From positions 1 through 64,000 of the forward strand of contig CACXCB010000039.1 of the NCBI GenBank assembly GCA_902766005.1: a DNA stretch of 64,000 nt. The letters are read 5' to 3'. Numbering within the stretch: the stretch's first letter is position 1; the number at the start of each line of letters is the position of its first letter. The notes under the pieces were generated by a model, which was not told the DNA's origin, searched no databases, and saw only the letters and a program-made list of their open reading frames with translations. A program made the position numbers and the translations under genes. This document shows positions 36,179 to 44,276 of this stretch, piece after piece. This stretch comes from an uncultured Erysipelotrichaceae bacterium (GTDB lineage Bacteria > Bacillota_I > Bacilli_A > Erysipelotrichales > Erysipelotrichaceae).

Positions 36179-37453
36179 TCCTTCTTTTAATATTGCTGTA
36201 GCGAAAAAATAGCCTTCATTAAGATTAACAATTAAAAATCCCCCATGTTTTTCGCATAACAAATTAACTGATTGTAATCCAATGCCATGGTTCTTATAAT
36301 CTTTTTTCCACGTCTCAAGTTCTACCTTTTTTTTATCCGTCGTGTTTTTTACATTTATTTCAAGACTAGTGTCTTCCTGGCTTATTTGTAGAATTATTTC
36401 TTTCTTTTCTTTGCTGATATTTTCGATTGCATTATCCAAAAGATTCCCAAGAATTAAAGCAATATCATATTCTGTTTCTTTAGAAAAATCTTTGATAGCT
36501 GTAATTGTTTTAACTATAATACCTTTTTCTTTTGCCTGGCTAACTTTCGAAGAAATGATTGCATCGATTGCTGTTTTTCCAGTATTAAAAATAACAGGTG
36601 ACTGTTCTAGAAGATTAATATCCATTTTTAACTGTTCTTGACATTTTTTTATTTCACCAGCGTCCAAATATCCGTTTAATATGGTGAACTGATTTTTCAA
36701 ATCATGTCTCATTGTACGAATTTCTTGTTCCTTCTTATTGAATTCTTCAGCAAAACGCTGAATGTTCGTCAACCGCTCTGCCAATAATTTATTTTCCATT
36801 AACTGAAAACTATCATACGTAGATTTGCAGAACAAATAATACGTTACCAATGATATTCCTGATATTAATAAATTGACAAAAACCAGTAAAAGGAAATGTT
36901 CCGATTCATTATAAATAACATTCTCAATAAGAGCTGTGATACCACAAAGAACCGCAAACAGAAACACAAAGAAAACTGAATACTGTGAATCCATTTTTCT
37001 GTATTTTTTTGAGAATTTGGCCATGGCAAGCATAATTATAGATAAGAAAAATCTCGAACAAATAAATCGATATATTACAGGTACTTGAATCAATGCCTCA
37101 CTTGCAGTAATTCCTAAAAAAGAGTAAATCAAAGTTAATGTTATTTCATTACCTGTGCTGATTAAAGTGTATAGCTGAATAATATATATTAAATTTGTAA
37201 ATGTATTATTAGCTTGGCTTTTATCTTCACAATAATGAGTAATAAAAAATGATAAAGCAATGAAAACAAATGAATATAAGCCATCGTAAATTCCAAAATA
37301 GTTAAATAATGTTATTTCAGAAGAAATAATAAAACTATAAATAATATAGAAATATATTTTTTTCTTTTTTTGTATATCTACAAATCTACTGATCAAGTAT
37401 GCATATAGTAACCCTTCTGCTATATTTATGCATATGTCCATCATGCCAATCAT
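36173..37453 (-). CDS. GHKL sensor histidine kinase, AgrC-like
   Basis: About 426 residues. The first ~230 are six or seven membrane helices, as in AgrC. The cytoplasmic part has the modified H-box RTMRHDLKNQF (His ~252 in the frame) and the GHKL ATP-binding elements LILGNLLDNAIENI and HGIGLQSV, with no canonical N/G1/F/G2 domain. This would sense a peptide and phosphorylate one or both LytTR regulators. The ATG at 37453 follows AGGTG by six. It overlaps the first regulator (6 nt at 36173-36178, convergent) and follows the second regulator in the XRE operon. Confidence 0.9.
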   Translation of the reverse strand: MIGMMDICINIAEGLLYAYLISRFVDIQKKKKIYFYIIYSFIISSEITLFNYFGIYDGLYSFVFIALSFFITHYCEDKSQANNTFTNLIYIIQLYTLISTGNEITLTLIYSFLGITASEALIQVPVIYRFICSRFFLSIIMLAMAKFSKKYRKMDSQYSVFFVFLFAVLCGITALIENVIYNESEHFLLLVFVNLLISGISLVTYYLFCKSTYDSFQLMENKLLAERLTNIQRFAEEFNKKEQEIRTMRHDLKNQFTILNGYLDAGEIKKCQEQLKMDINLLEQSPVIFNTGKTAIDAIISSKVSQAKEKGIIVKTITAIKDFSKETEYDIALILGNLLDNAIENISKEKKEIILQISQEDTSLEINVKNTTDKKKVELETWKKDYKNHGIGLQSVNLLCEKHGGFLIVNLNEGYFFATAILKEGL

Positions 37454-37458
37454 AGTTA

Positions 37459-38160
37459 TCACCTGTATTTAAAAGTATAATACATATTCTGGAATGATGT
37501 GAACAAATTTCTAGAAACTGATAAATGTATACCGGATTTTAAAATAATGATTTGTTTATGACAGGATTCTATTTCCTTCAAATTAACAATTTCCCCCTGA
37601 TTAATCCGAACAAAATCGAACCTCTTAAGTATGCCGGTTAACGAAAGAAACTCTTTCATACTCATCCTTAAATTTATATCACCATTCTTCGTATGAATAA
37701 TAAGGTTATTATGATTGCATTTAATGTACTCTATTTCACTCGATGAAATTTGAAATCTTCTATTCATTAATTCTAACGTAATATTATCTCTTGTTTCCTT
37801 TAGATACCTTCTAATCACTCTTTCCGTTTCTTCTTGAATTAAAGATTTTCGCAAAAAATCATATGCGTGATTTTGATAGGAAGAAAAAACATATTCTTCT
37901 ATTGATGAGACGAATACAATTTTTCCGATAGCCTCTCTAAATACTCTCTCAGATAGTTCAAATCCGTTAATTAATGGCATTTGTACATCTATGAAATATA
38001 AATCATAATCTTTAATTGTGCAAACCTCACCATTTGTGTAATAATCTGCATGAATTTCAATATTCATTTTTTCGGAAATTGAATGCAATAGAAGATGCAT
38101 CATATTTAAATATTCCGAATCGTCATCGAAGACGCATATTGTTATTTTATTTTTTTCCAT
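37459..38160 (-). CDS. LytTR-type response regulator, second copy
   Basis: About 233 residues with a receiver (FDDDSE, phospho-acceptor Asp ~58 in FIDVQMPLINGF) and a C-terminal LytTR domain (ISSSEIEYIKCNHNNLII, then GEIVNLKEIESC). It differs clearly from the 35480 regulator, so this is not a recent duplication. The ATG at 38160 overlaps the XRE stop by 14 nt; the ORF's 17 extra codons are unlikely. It lies in one unit: XRE regulator, this regulator, kinase. Confidence 0.88.
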   Translation of the reverse strand: MEKNKITICVFDDDSEYLNMMHLLLHSISEKMNIEIHADYYTNGEVCTIKDYDLYFIDVQMPLINGFELSERVFREAIGKIVFVSSIEEYVFSSYQNHAYDFLRKSLIQEETERVIRRYLKETRDNITLELMNRRFQISSSEIEYIKCNHNNLIIHTKNGDINLRMSMKEFLSLTGILKRFDFVRINQGEIVNLKEIESCHKQIIILKSGIHLSVSRNLFTSFQNMYYTFKYR

Positions 38161-38497
38161 GGAGTTTTCTGAATTGATCTGCCACAAGATTGAGAATGTA
38201 TATTTCTTCATCTGTCAAATCACTGTCATCTACTACAGGTCTTTTACGTGGTGATCCTTGTAAAAAAAACATATTCTCAAAAGTAACTTTATAGATTCTT
38301 AAGGCACTAGCAATATTATCATAGGACATATTACCATCCCCTCTCTCCCATCCTCCATATGTTCTGACTGTGACACCAAATTTATTTGCACACTGTTCCT
38401 GGGTATAATTATGTTGTTCACGATAATACTCTAAGCGATTCAATGGTGTCCGATCTGGCCTCTCATTTTTATTCTTACCCTTTTTTTCTTTTTTCAT
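38147..38497 (-). CDS. XRE-family helix-turn-helix regulator
   Basis: The 116-residue protein has a lambda-repressor-like HTH at residues ~18-75: LNRLEYYREQHNYTQEQCANKFGVTVRTYGGWERG is the classic XRE pattern. The first ~18 residues are highly basic (KKEKKGKNKNERPDRT). The last ~35 residues are an acidic helical tail. GAGGGTGAGGAG precedes the ATG by ~8 nt. It heads the operon with the second LytTR regulator and the kinase, so it is probably a circuit regulator, possibly autoregulated at the 30-bp palindrome just upstream. Confidence 0.88.
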   Translation of the reverse strand: MKKEKKGKNKNERPDRTPLNRLEYYREQHNYTQEQCANKFGVTVRTYGGWERGDGNMSYDNIASALRIYKVTFENMFFLQGSPRKRPVVDDSDLTDEEIYILNLVADQFRKLHGKK

Positions 38498-38558
38498 AAT
38501 AGTATCTCCTCACCCTCAGGAGCAATCGTAAATGACAGGCACAAAAATATGTATGTAA

Positions 38559-38588
38559 CTAAAACAGGAAGAAATCTTCCTGTTTTAG
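38559..38588. repeat. Perfect 13-bp inverted repeat upstream of XRE
   Basis: CTAAAACAGGAAG and CTTCCTGTTTTAG are perfect reverse complements around an AAAT loop, 62 bp upstream of the XRE start. It can form a strong hairpin, but its position before the gene also suits a dimeric XRE operator. A transcription barrier between the XRE operon and the secreted-protein operon is a third reading. Confidence 0.6.
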
Positions 38589-38591
38589 TGA

Positions 38592-38626
38592 TTCGATCCC
38601 AAAATCGTTTATTTCAATCCCAAAAT
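38592..38626. repeat. 14-bp direct repeats at 21-bp spacing, LytTR-site candidate
   Basis: TTCGATCCCAAAAT (38592-38605) and TTCAATCCCAAAAT (38613-38626) differ at one base and are exactly 21 bp apart, two turns of DNA. The second repeat runs straight into the -35 of the secreted-protein promoter, matching how LytTR activators (AgrA at P2/P3) bind. It lies in the gap between the XRE operon and the secreted-protein gene, so it could serve both. Confidence 0.65.
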
Positions 38627-38654
38627 TAACCATGACTAGATAAATCTATATATT
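38626..38654 (+). promoter_or_regulatory. Promoter of the leader peptide/secreted protein
   Basis: TTAACC (-35, 38626-38631), a 17-bp spacer and TATATT (-10, 38649-38654). The direct repeats end on the -35. The transcript would begin near 38661 and carry a leader of ~345 nt before the secreted gene. Confidence 0.55.
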
Positions 38655-38682
38655 ATAAAGCCACAAAGGAAAGGAAACTATC

Positions 38683-38727
38683 ATGTATATATCAAGGTAT
38701 AAAAACGGTGACAGTTTGCACAATTAA
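38683..38727 (+). CDS. Possible 14-residue leader peptide
   Basis: An ATG at 38683 opens MYISRYKNGDSLHN and stops at 38725-38727. AAAGGAAAGG lies 8-9 nt upstream, the best ribosome site in the leader. It is too short to be a normal protein and has no signal-peptide features. A leader peptide or spurious ORF are both possible; translation could influence the downstream stem. Confidence 0.35.
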   Translation: MYISRYKNGDSLHN

Positions 38728-38827
38728 CAAATGACAGTCATATATCATTATCCATTTTGTTCATAAATGGGCATCAACCAAAAAAATATAATGATAATAT
38801 GACGCCATTCCTCAATTACAAAGCATT

Positions 38828-38912
38828 AGGACTGTATAAACTATAAAAGAACTAATAGTTTCATTTTCTATTAAATTCAATTACATTTTTAAAAATTCCA
38901 ATGTACAGTCCT
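38828..38912 (+). repeat. Long-range inverted repeat in the 5' leader of the secreted gene
   Basis: AGGACTGTA (38828-38836) pairs perfectly with TACAGTCCT (38904-38912), with a smaller AACTAT/ATAGTT stem inside. In the long gene-free gap 38498-39006 the repeats, promoter, mini-ORF and this structure are all I can see; the 38728-38827 and 38913-39000 stretches are AT-rich with a possible second promoter (TTGTTT, 17 bp, TATTAC) near 38932-38960. Confidence 0.4.
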
Positions 38913-39006
38913 TGCGGAAAGATTGTTTGTTTGCTCCATATCATATATTACGAAGGAATAATTACTGATAAATAATTTAATGAAATTTTAGAAACGGAGA
39001 ATGTCA

Positions 39007-39816
39007 ATGAAAAAATTATTAAACAAGATAATTAAGCTAACTGCAATAGCTTGCTTAATCACAAACTTCATACCTGTTCATGCTGAAGAAATGAGTGGAA
39101 TTGAAATGTCAGCAAATTCCATCTCTGTAAACTCAAACACATTTCAAACACTTATAGAAAATGGGAATATTCCTAGAGAAGTTTTAGATTATATTATCGA
39201 AACACAAAGAACTTACCCAGATGCTGAGATCACAATCACATCAGATCTTTTACCTTCAGGAGAAGCTTCGCCCAACATTAATTATACTAATTTAAGAACA
39301 TATGGGGGATGCCAGCTGGCCGACTGGGTTGTACATGTTAGTACAGCACATAATATGCAAAATATCCTTACTGGGTCTTCAGCGGGAGGTTTTGCCCAAT
39401 ACCTGGCATATTATTTAGGTTCCTCCTTCATTTTTCAGAAGGTTCCCTTTGCCAGTGCTGCCATGACTGCTGCTGAATATATACTTAATACCAATGCCTA
39501 CACAGCAAAAGCTGGAGATAAATTAAATGCAGCACCTGCATATTCCACATATACAAAGTATACATACGTGAAATGGAATGGGAACTGGACTCTTGGCGTT
39601 CAATCATTTAACGCCACAGTTACGACAATATCTTGGTATTTGTATTTGCAATCTACGGGAACACAATATACAGCAACTAGAAGTTATAACCAGAATCTTA
39701 AAAGTTCACACTATAATTCTCCTGATTCAGCAGCTGTTCAAAATTATCAATCTGGAGGGATTATTGATACAAAGCCAAAAATAAAAATTGGTTCTGTCTA
39801 TTTCAACTTATATTAA
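39007..39816 (+). CDS. Secreted protein of unknown function, agr-linked
   Basis: The precursor has about 269 residues with a clear Sec signal peptide (KKLLNKIIKLTAIACLITN, then IPVHA with cleavage before EEM). The mature part has a hydrophobic middle (about residues 120-165: ILTGSSAGGFAQYLAYYLGS, then SSFIFQKVPFASAAMTAAEY) and a beta-rich, Tyr/Trp/Ser/Thr-heavy C-terminus. It has one Cys. The layout recalls the geobacillin-26-like secreted proteins, but I am not sure. The ATG at 39007 has GGAG 7 nt upstream and is preferred over the one two codons before. It is the only gene behind the repeat-bearing promoter, so it is the likely output. Confidence 0.75.
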   Translation: MKKLLNKIIKLTAIACLITNFIPVHAEEMSGIEMSANSISVNSNTFQTLIENGNIPREVLDYIIETQRTYPDAEITITSDLLPSGEASPNINYTNLRTYGGCQLADWVVHVSTAHNMQNILTGSSAGGFAQYLAYYLGSSFIFQKVPFASAAMTAAEYILNTNAYTAKAGDKLNAAPAYSTYTKYTYVKWNGNWTLGVQSFNATVTTISWYLYLQSTGTQYTATRSYNQNLKSSHYNSPDSAAVQNYQSGGIIDTKPKIKIGSVYFNLY

Positions 39817-39831
39817 GTTATAATAGTTTTC

Positions 39832-40287
39832 ATGAAAAGAAAATATAAAATACTCATCGGCTTAGTCGTTTTTCTTGGCATATTTATGATTTTCCGTTTT
39901 CTGGACAACGGCATAACTGTACATGGCAATGATCTTTTGAAAAATCTGCCTGATACCCTTCCGAATGTATCATCCGTAGAAATCATGGATGTAACAGGAA
40001 AGCAGAAAGATTTTGAAATGACTGCAGGAGATGTCAAACAATTATATGCCATCCTGGCTGAAGGAGAGTTCCAAAAAATACGTGAAGAAAAATATCATGG
40101 AACATTTTCCGGTGACAGGGTTGACATAAACATTCCTGGTGAAAACAATCACTTCTACTTTATCGAAATCTGCGATTACAAAAAAATGACGATTCAGGAT
40201 TTCGGATCAGATACAGAATCATATTATGAAATCATAAGCGAAGAAACCAAAACAAAACTGGAAAAACTATTTATCGCATATCAATAA
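39832..40287 (+). CDS. Membrane-anchored protein of unknown function
   Basis: The 151-residue protein starts KRKYKILIGLVVFLGIFMIF, one N-terminal membrane anchor with the bulk outside. The rest is alpha/beta and soluble, with a VEIMDVTGK strand followed by a helical part and a beta-rich C-terminus. No known motif. It starts 15 nt after the secreted protein's stop and has no own promoter signal visible, so it may be co-transcribed with it (for example as an immunity or accessory protein, a guess from position). It ends at a strong terminator. Confidence 0.65.
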   Translation: MKRKYKILIGLVVFLGIFMIFRFLDNGITVHGNDLLKNLPDTLPNVSSVEIMDVTGKQKDFEMTAGDVKQLYAILAEGEFQKIREEKYHGTFSGDRVDINIPGENNHFYFIEICDYKKMTIQDFGSDTESYYEIISEETKTKLEKLFIAYQ

Positions 40288-40317
40288 AAGCATCAGATTT
40301 TGCTCTGATGCTTTTTC
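40287..40317. terminator. Convergent terminator after the agr island
   Basis: AAAGCATCAGA pairs with TCTGATGCTTT around TTTTGC. It ends the 151-aa gene and the convergent MFS gene. Confidence 0.85.
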
Positions 40318-40326
40318 TTTCATAAA

Positions 40327-41571
40327 TTAAACGTTTTCGATTCCCGATCTTCTTTCTTTATGACGGATGCCTACAGCTAATACTGTAGCCACAATCAGGA
40401 TGATCTGACATACCAGTGCAATCCAGAAGTCAATGGTATATGTTCCTGTTGTGTCATAGAGAGAACCTAACAGGGAAATTGCTACCGCATTGGCAATACC
40501 GCCGATAAAACTGATGATCGGATAAACCGTGCCATAGTATTCCATGCCAAACAGATAGCCTGCAATCATTGCCATGCCTACAGCTGATACTGCGTAGGTT
40601 GTCGCAAACATGCCGGATCCTGCATACAATGCCCATTCCTGTCCGACAAACAATAACAGGCAGATACCGCCGATATTGATGATCGCATTAATATAAATTG
40701 CTTTATAGGAACCTAATTTATCATTCAGAATACCGAAGATAATCTTGGATGCAATGTTGCATGCCATGGATACCGACAACATCAATGCACCTACAGATGC
40801 TGCTTTGCCTAAAGATACCGCATAACCCGGCAGATGTTGCGGAACAGCTGCCACGGTATTGGTTGCAAGGCAGATAAAGATCATCAGGAAGAACTTCGGA
40901 TTCAGGAAATTGAAGCGCGGGTTGGCTCCGCTGATGGCAGAAATCTTTCCTTCTTCTTTTGCCTTCAAGTATTCTTCATAACCATATGGCTGTATACCGG
41001 CTGTTTCCGGACGAATCGTAATCGGAAGCAGAATCGCCGGCAGACAAAATGCAACGGTGAAGATTGCCACATATACAAAACCTGTACGCCATCCGGAAGC
41101 ATTGATGATATTTGTAAAGATTGGTGAAAGGATAACTCCCGGTACACCGCTGAATGCCATGACAACACTGGTGAAGATGCCTCTGTTTGCATAGAACCAG
41201 AAGTTGACAATCATTGTGATTAATACAAAGTTGATAATGCCATCACCAAGACCTCTGAAAATGCTGAACACATACAGCATGAAGACAGACTTTGAAGTGG
41301 AAATCAGAAAGGACATTCCCGCTAACAATGCTGTCGCAACAATAATCATCAGTTTCAGATTCTTTTCATTGATCTTTTTCGGAATGAACATAGCACCAAT
41401 GGAAGCGACAATTGATGTAATGGTGATCATCATCGAAACACTTCCTCTTCCGACCCCGAGATCCTCGGCAATTGGTCCATAAAAAACACCGGCACAATTG
41501 ATCGTAACACCGATCGAAGCTGCCGCAAGTCCGCACATGGCGATCAAGACGAATATATGTTTGGCTTTCAT
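40327..41571 (-). CDS. MFS transporter, oxalate/formate antiporter-like
   Basis: The 414-residue protein has twelve hydrophobic helices. The first loop carries GRGSVSMMITITSIVASIGA and the interdomain loop includes FSGVPGVILSPIFTNIINASGWR, the pattern of the oxalate:formate antiporter and monocarboxylate branch of MFS. Its substrate is likely a small organic acid, but not proven. It is monocistronic. Confidence 0.85.
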   Translation of the reverse strand: MKAKHIFVLIAMCGLAAASIGVTINCAGVFYGPIAEDLGVGRGSVSMMITITSIVASIGAMFIPKKINEKNLKLMIIVATALLAGMSFLISTSKSVFMLYVFSIFRGLGDGIINFVLITMIVNFWFYANRGIFTSVVMAFSGVPGVILSPIFTNIINASGWRTGFVYVAIFTVAFCLPAILLPITIRPETAGIQPYGYEEYLKAKEEGKISAISGANPRFNFLNPKFFLMIFICLATNTVAAVPQHLPGYAVSLGKAASVGALMLSVSMACNIASKIIFGILNDKLGSYKAIYINAIINIGGICLLLFVGQEWALYAGSGMFATTYAVSAVGMAMIAGYLFGMEYYGTVYPIISFIGGIANAVAISLLGSLYDTTGTYTIDFWIALVCQIILIVATVLAVGIRHKERRSGIENV

Positions 41572-41607
41572 AAAACTCCCCTTTTTTCTTACTTCTATTG
41601 TACCATT

Positions 41608-42822
41608 TTAAAAGGCAAAATCACCATGATCGAACACAACAATTTCTCTGCCGTCTTCTGTTGTTCCAGTAATGTGCATATCTTTTGTGCCGATCATAAA
41701 ATCAATATGTATCATGGAATCATTGAATGTATATTTTGGATCAGACGGCTGTTGGCGGCTTAAGCCTCTGCCCAGTGCAAGATGGCATGATGCATTTTCA
41801 TCGATCAAGGTTGTGTAATAAACGATATTGCTCATAGAGATCGGTGAATGATATTCCACCAATGCACATTCTCCAAGATAACATGCATTTTCGTCCATGC
41901 GGATTAATTCTTCAAGAACGGTTTTCCCTTCATTTGCGATAACTTCGACAACCTTTCCTTTTTCAAATCGGAAACCGAAATCTTTTAAAACCTTTCCGCC
42001 TAATACCAGAGGCCTTGAGGCAAATACAATGCCTTCCGTTCCGTATTTCTCCGGCGTGGTACAGATCTCTTCTGTAGGAATGTTGGGATTATACGGAATA
42101 TAGTTTTCCGGATGTTTTCTTTTGGAAAAACCAAAATAGGAATCAGGTGTCAATTGCACCGTCAGGTCTGTTCCGTTAGAGGCGGTGTAATGCAGTTTTT
42201 TGAAATGGAAAGAATCCATTTTCTCGCCACGCTCCCCGGTTCTTTTTTTCTTCTCTTCCCATGTTTTTACGACATCGTTTTCTTCATCGATGTAACATAA
42301 TTTCAATAACAGTTTCCACAGTTCTTCCAGTCTGTCTTCTTCCTTAACTTCTGAAAGAATCGCATCTGCCCATTCTTTTGTAGGAATCATGGCAATCAGC
42401 CATTGGCAGTGTTTCTCTCTGGAAGCTTTGCGCATGATGTTTCTGACACCGTCCACATGGGCAAAGATCGCATTGGACCTTTCTTCGGAAACATCTTCCA
42501 TCAGCTTTGGATTCACCCCTTCCAGCCTGACAAAACAGGCATTCTGATCCAGGTATTGCTGATTCTGCAATTCTTCCCAAGATTCTATTTTACGAATATC
42601 TTCGTCGCTTCTGTATTTGGAAGATACCTTCAAGGCAGCCAGATCCAGATAGTGAACAATCACATTGCTTGCGCCAAGCTTGTAACATTCTTCCATAAAA
42701 TACGGAATAAAGTAAGATCCTTCTACTGCTGCTTCAACCAGAACAGGCTGTCCTTTTTGTACATTCAGACCTACCCTTGCCAATGTATAAGCATACTTCT
42801 GCATCATCTGTGTCAGGTTCAT
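41608..42822 (-). CDS. M29-family aminopeptidase (PepS/AmpS-like)
   Basis: About 404 residues. It starts LTQMMQKYAYTLARVGLNVQ, the standard thermophilic aminopeptidase opening, and has the C-terminal metal centre GECALVEYHSPIS then SCHLALGRGL and HIDFMIGT, typical of the two-zinc M29 peptidases. The ATG at 42822 follows AAGGAAGA by 8 nt; one two codons upstream is the alternative. It overlaps the M20 peptidase's stop by a few bases, so the two peptidases are coupled. Confidence 0.92.
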   Translation of the reverse strand: MNLTQMMQKYAYTLARVGLNVQKGQPVLVEAAVEGSYFIPYFMEECYKLGASNVIVHYLDLAALKVSSKYRSDEDIRKIESWEELQNQQYLDQNACFVRLEGVNPKLMEDVSEERSNAIFAHVDGVRNIMRKASREKHCQWLIAMIPTKEWADAILSEVKEEDRLEELWKLLLKLCYIDEENDVVKTWEEKKKRTGERGEKMDSFHFKKLHYTASNGTDLTVQLTPDSYFGFSKRKHPENYIPYNPNIPTEEICTTPEKYGTEGIVFASRPLVLGGKVLKDFGFRFEKGKVVEVIANEGKTVLEELIRMDENACYLGECALVEYHSPISMSNIVYYTTLIDENASCHLALGRGLSRQQPSDPKYTFNDSMIHIDFMIGTKDMHITGTTEDGREIVVFDHGDFAF

Positions 42823-42824
42823 GA

Positions 42825-44174
42825 TCATTCTTCCTTCCCGTATCTCTTAAACAGTTCCACATAGAAAGAAACATTATCCGCAAGTACATTTGTATCGATA
42901 TGTTCATCGATGGAATGTGCTCCCCCGCTTTTGCCGTTATAGACAATACCGGTATAGCGGTATACACTTCCCGAAGGAGATAAATCACTATAATATCTTG
43001 AATCCGTCCCTCCTGCCATCATGCATGGCATCATCGTTATGCCGGGATATCTTTCTTTGGTAATCTGTTCCAGAAGATGATATCCATAGCTGTCTGTAGA
43101 GGAAACGCGCGGCGGATTATGTCCCTTAATCAATTTAAACTGAACATCTTCAGGCAATACTTCTTTAAAATGTCTTTCCAGGTCTTCCAGCGTTTCACCA
43201 GGAAGAATGCGGCTGTTGGTTATAATCGATGCATGTTCGGGCAGAATATTCGCCTGATCACTTCCTTTAGCCATGGTAGGCGTTGTCGTTGTCCTTAACA
43301 TAGTATTGATATAAGACTGCTGATCAGCCAGTTCAATCAATCTGCTTTCATTTTCCTTTGGATTTTCAAACAGTTTTCTGTATTCCTCTTTCATAAACGG
43401 TGCTCTTGCCTGCATCTCTTGTATAACAGGTGCACACAGCTTCGGTTCCATTCTGTTTTCTTCCAATTCATATACCGCTTTTGCCAGTCTTGTGATTGAG
43501 GTATGGAGTGGCGGATACGCAGCATGCCCGCCTTTAACATCCATGTAAATCTCATGATCGGCATATCCCTTTTCAGAAACATAAATCTCCGCGATATATC
43601 CGCCATTCTTCAATTGCCGGATGCCGCCACATTCATCAATTGCCATGCCTAATTGTATGCCTCTTTTTACAAGTTCATCGTGCAGATATTGTCCTGCTGC
43701 GCCTTCTCCTCCCATAATCTCTTCATTATAGCCAAAGGCAAAATACAGATCATAATCCGGTTCAAAGCCTTCTTCAATTAATAATTCCAATGCATCCATA
43801 TATGCCTGTATATTGCATTTGGAATCGGTTGTTCCTCTTCCGTACATGATGCCTTCTTCATCTACAAAGCCGGAAAAAGGAGGATATTTCCACATTGCAT
43901 GGTCGCCTTCCGGAACAACATCCTGATGCGCCGTCATCAATAAAGGCAGTTGTTTTGATTTGCCGGTTCCTTTCCAATGATACAGTAATGCACATTTACC
44001 GATTACTTCCTTTTGCATCTTCTGATGCACTAAAGGATATGCCTGTTCTAAATAATTATGCAGTTTGAAAAACTCTTCGGTCCTTGTTTTTTCCGGATCA
44101 CTGCTGGAAACGGTAGGAATCTGTACCATTCCCTGCAGATGGGAGATGAATAATTCTTTCTTATCTTTATTCAT
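42825..44174 (-). CDS. M20-family peptidase (ArgE/DapE/CPG2-like)
   Basis: The 449-residue protein has the M20 metal ligands: LLMTAHQDVVPEG (His and Asp), YGRGTTDSKCN (bridging Asp), FGYNEEIMGGEGA (Glu pair) and the C-terminal GGTDSRYY (His/Asp). The insertion of the lid domain lies around residues 210-330. It trims N-acyl or dipeptide substrates, paired with the M29 aminopeptidase, so the operon degrades oligopeptides in the cytoplasm. Confidence 0.92.
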   Translation of the reverse strand: MNKDKKELFISHLQGMVQIPTVSSSDPEKTRTEEFFKLHNYLEQAYPLVHQKMQKEVIGKCALLYHWKGTGKSKQLPLLMTAHQDVVPEGDHAMWKYPPFSGFVDEEGIMYGRGTTDSKCNIQAYMDALELLIEEGFEPDYDLYFAFGYNEEIMGGEGAAGQYLHDELVKRGIQLGMAIDECGGIRQLKNGGYIAEIYVSEKGYADHEIYMDVKGGHAAYPPLHTSITRLAKAVYELEENRMEPKLCAPVIQEMQARAPFMKEEYRKLFENPKENESRLIELADQQSYINTMLRTTTTPTMAKGSDQANILPEHASIITNSRILPGETLEDLERHFKEVLPEDVQFKLIKGHNPPRVSSTDSYGYHLLEQITKERYPGITMMPCMMAGGTDSRYYSDLSPSGSVYRYTGIVYNGKSGGAHSIDEHIDTNVLADNVSFYVELFKRYGKEE

Positions 44175-44276
44175 ATCAATTACCTCTATCCATTATGATA
44201 CCATTTCTTCGTGATTTGGTAGACATTTTCAGATGACAAATATATAATTGTCGGGGTTTAGAAACAGAGGTGCAGA

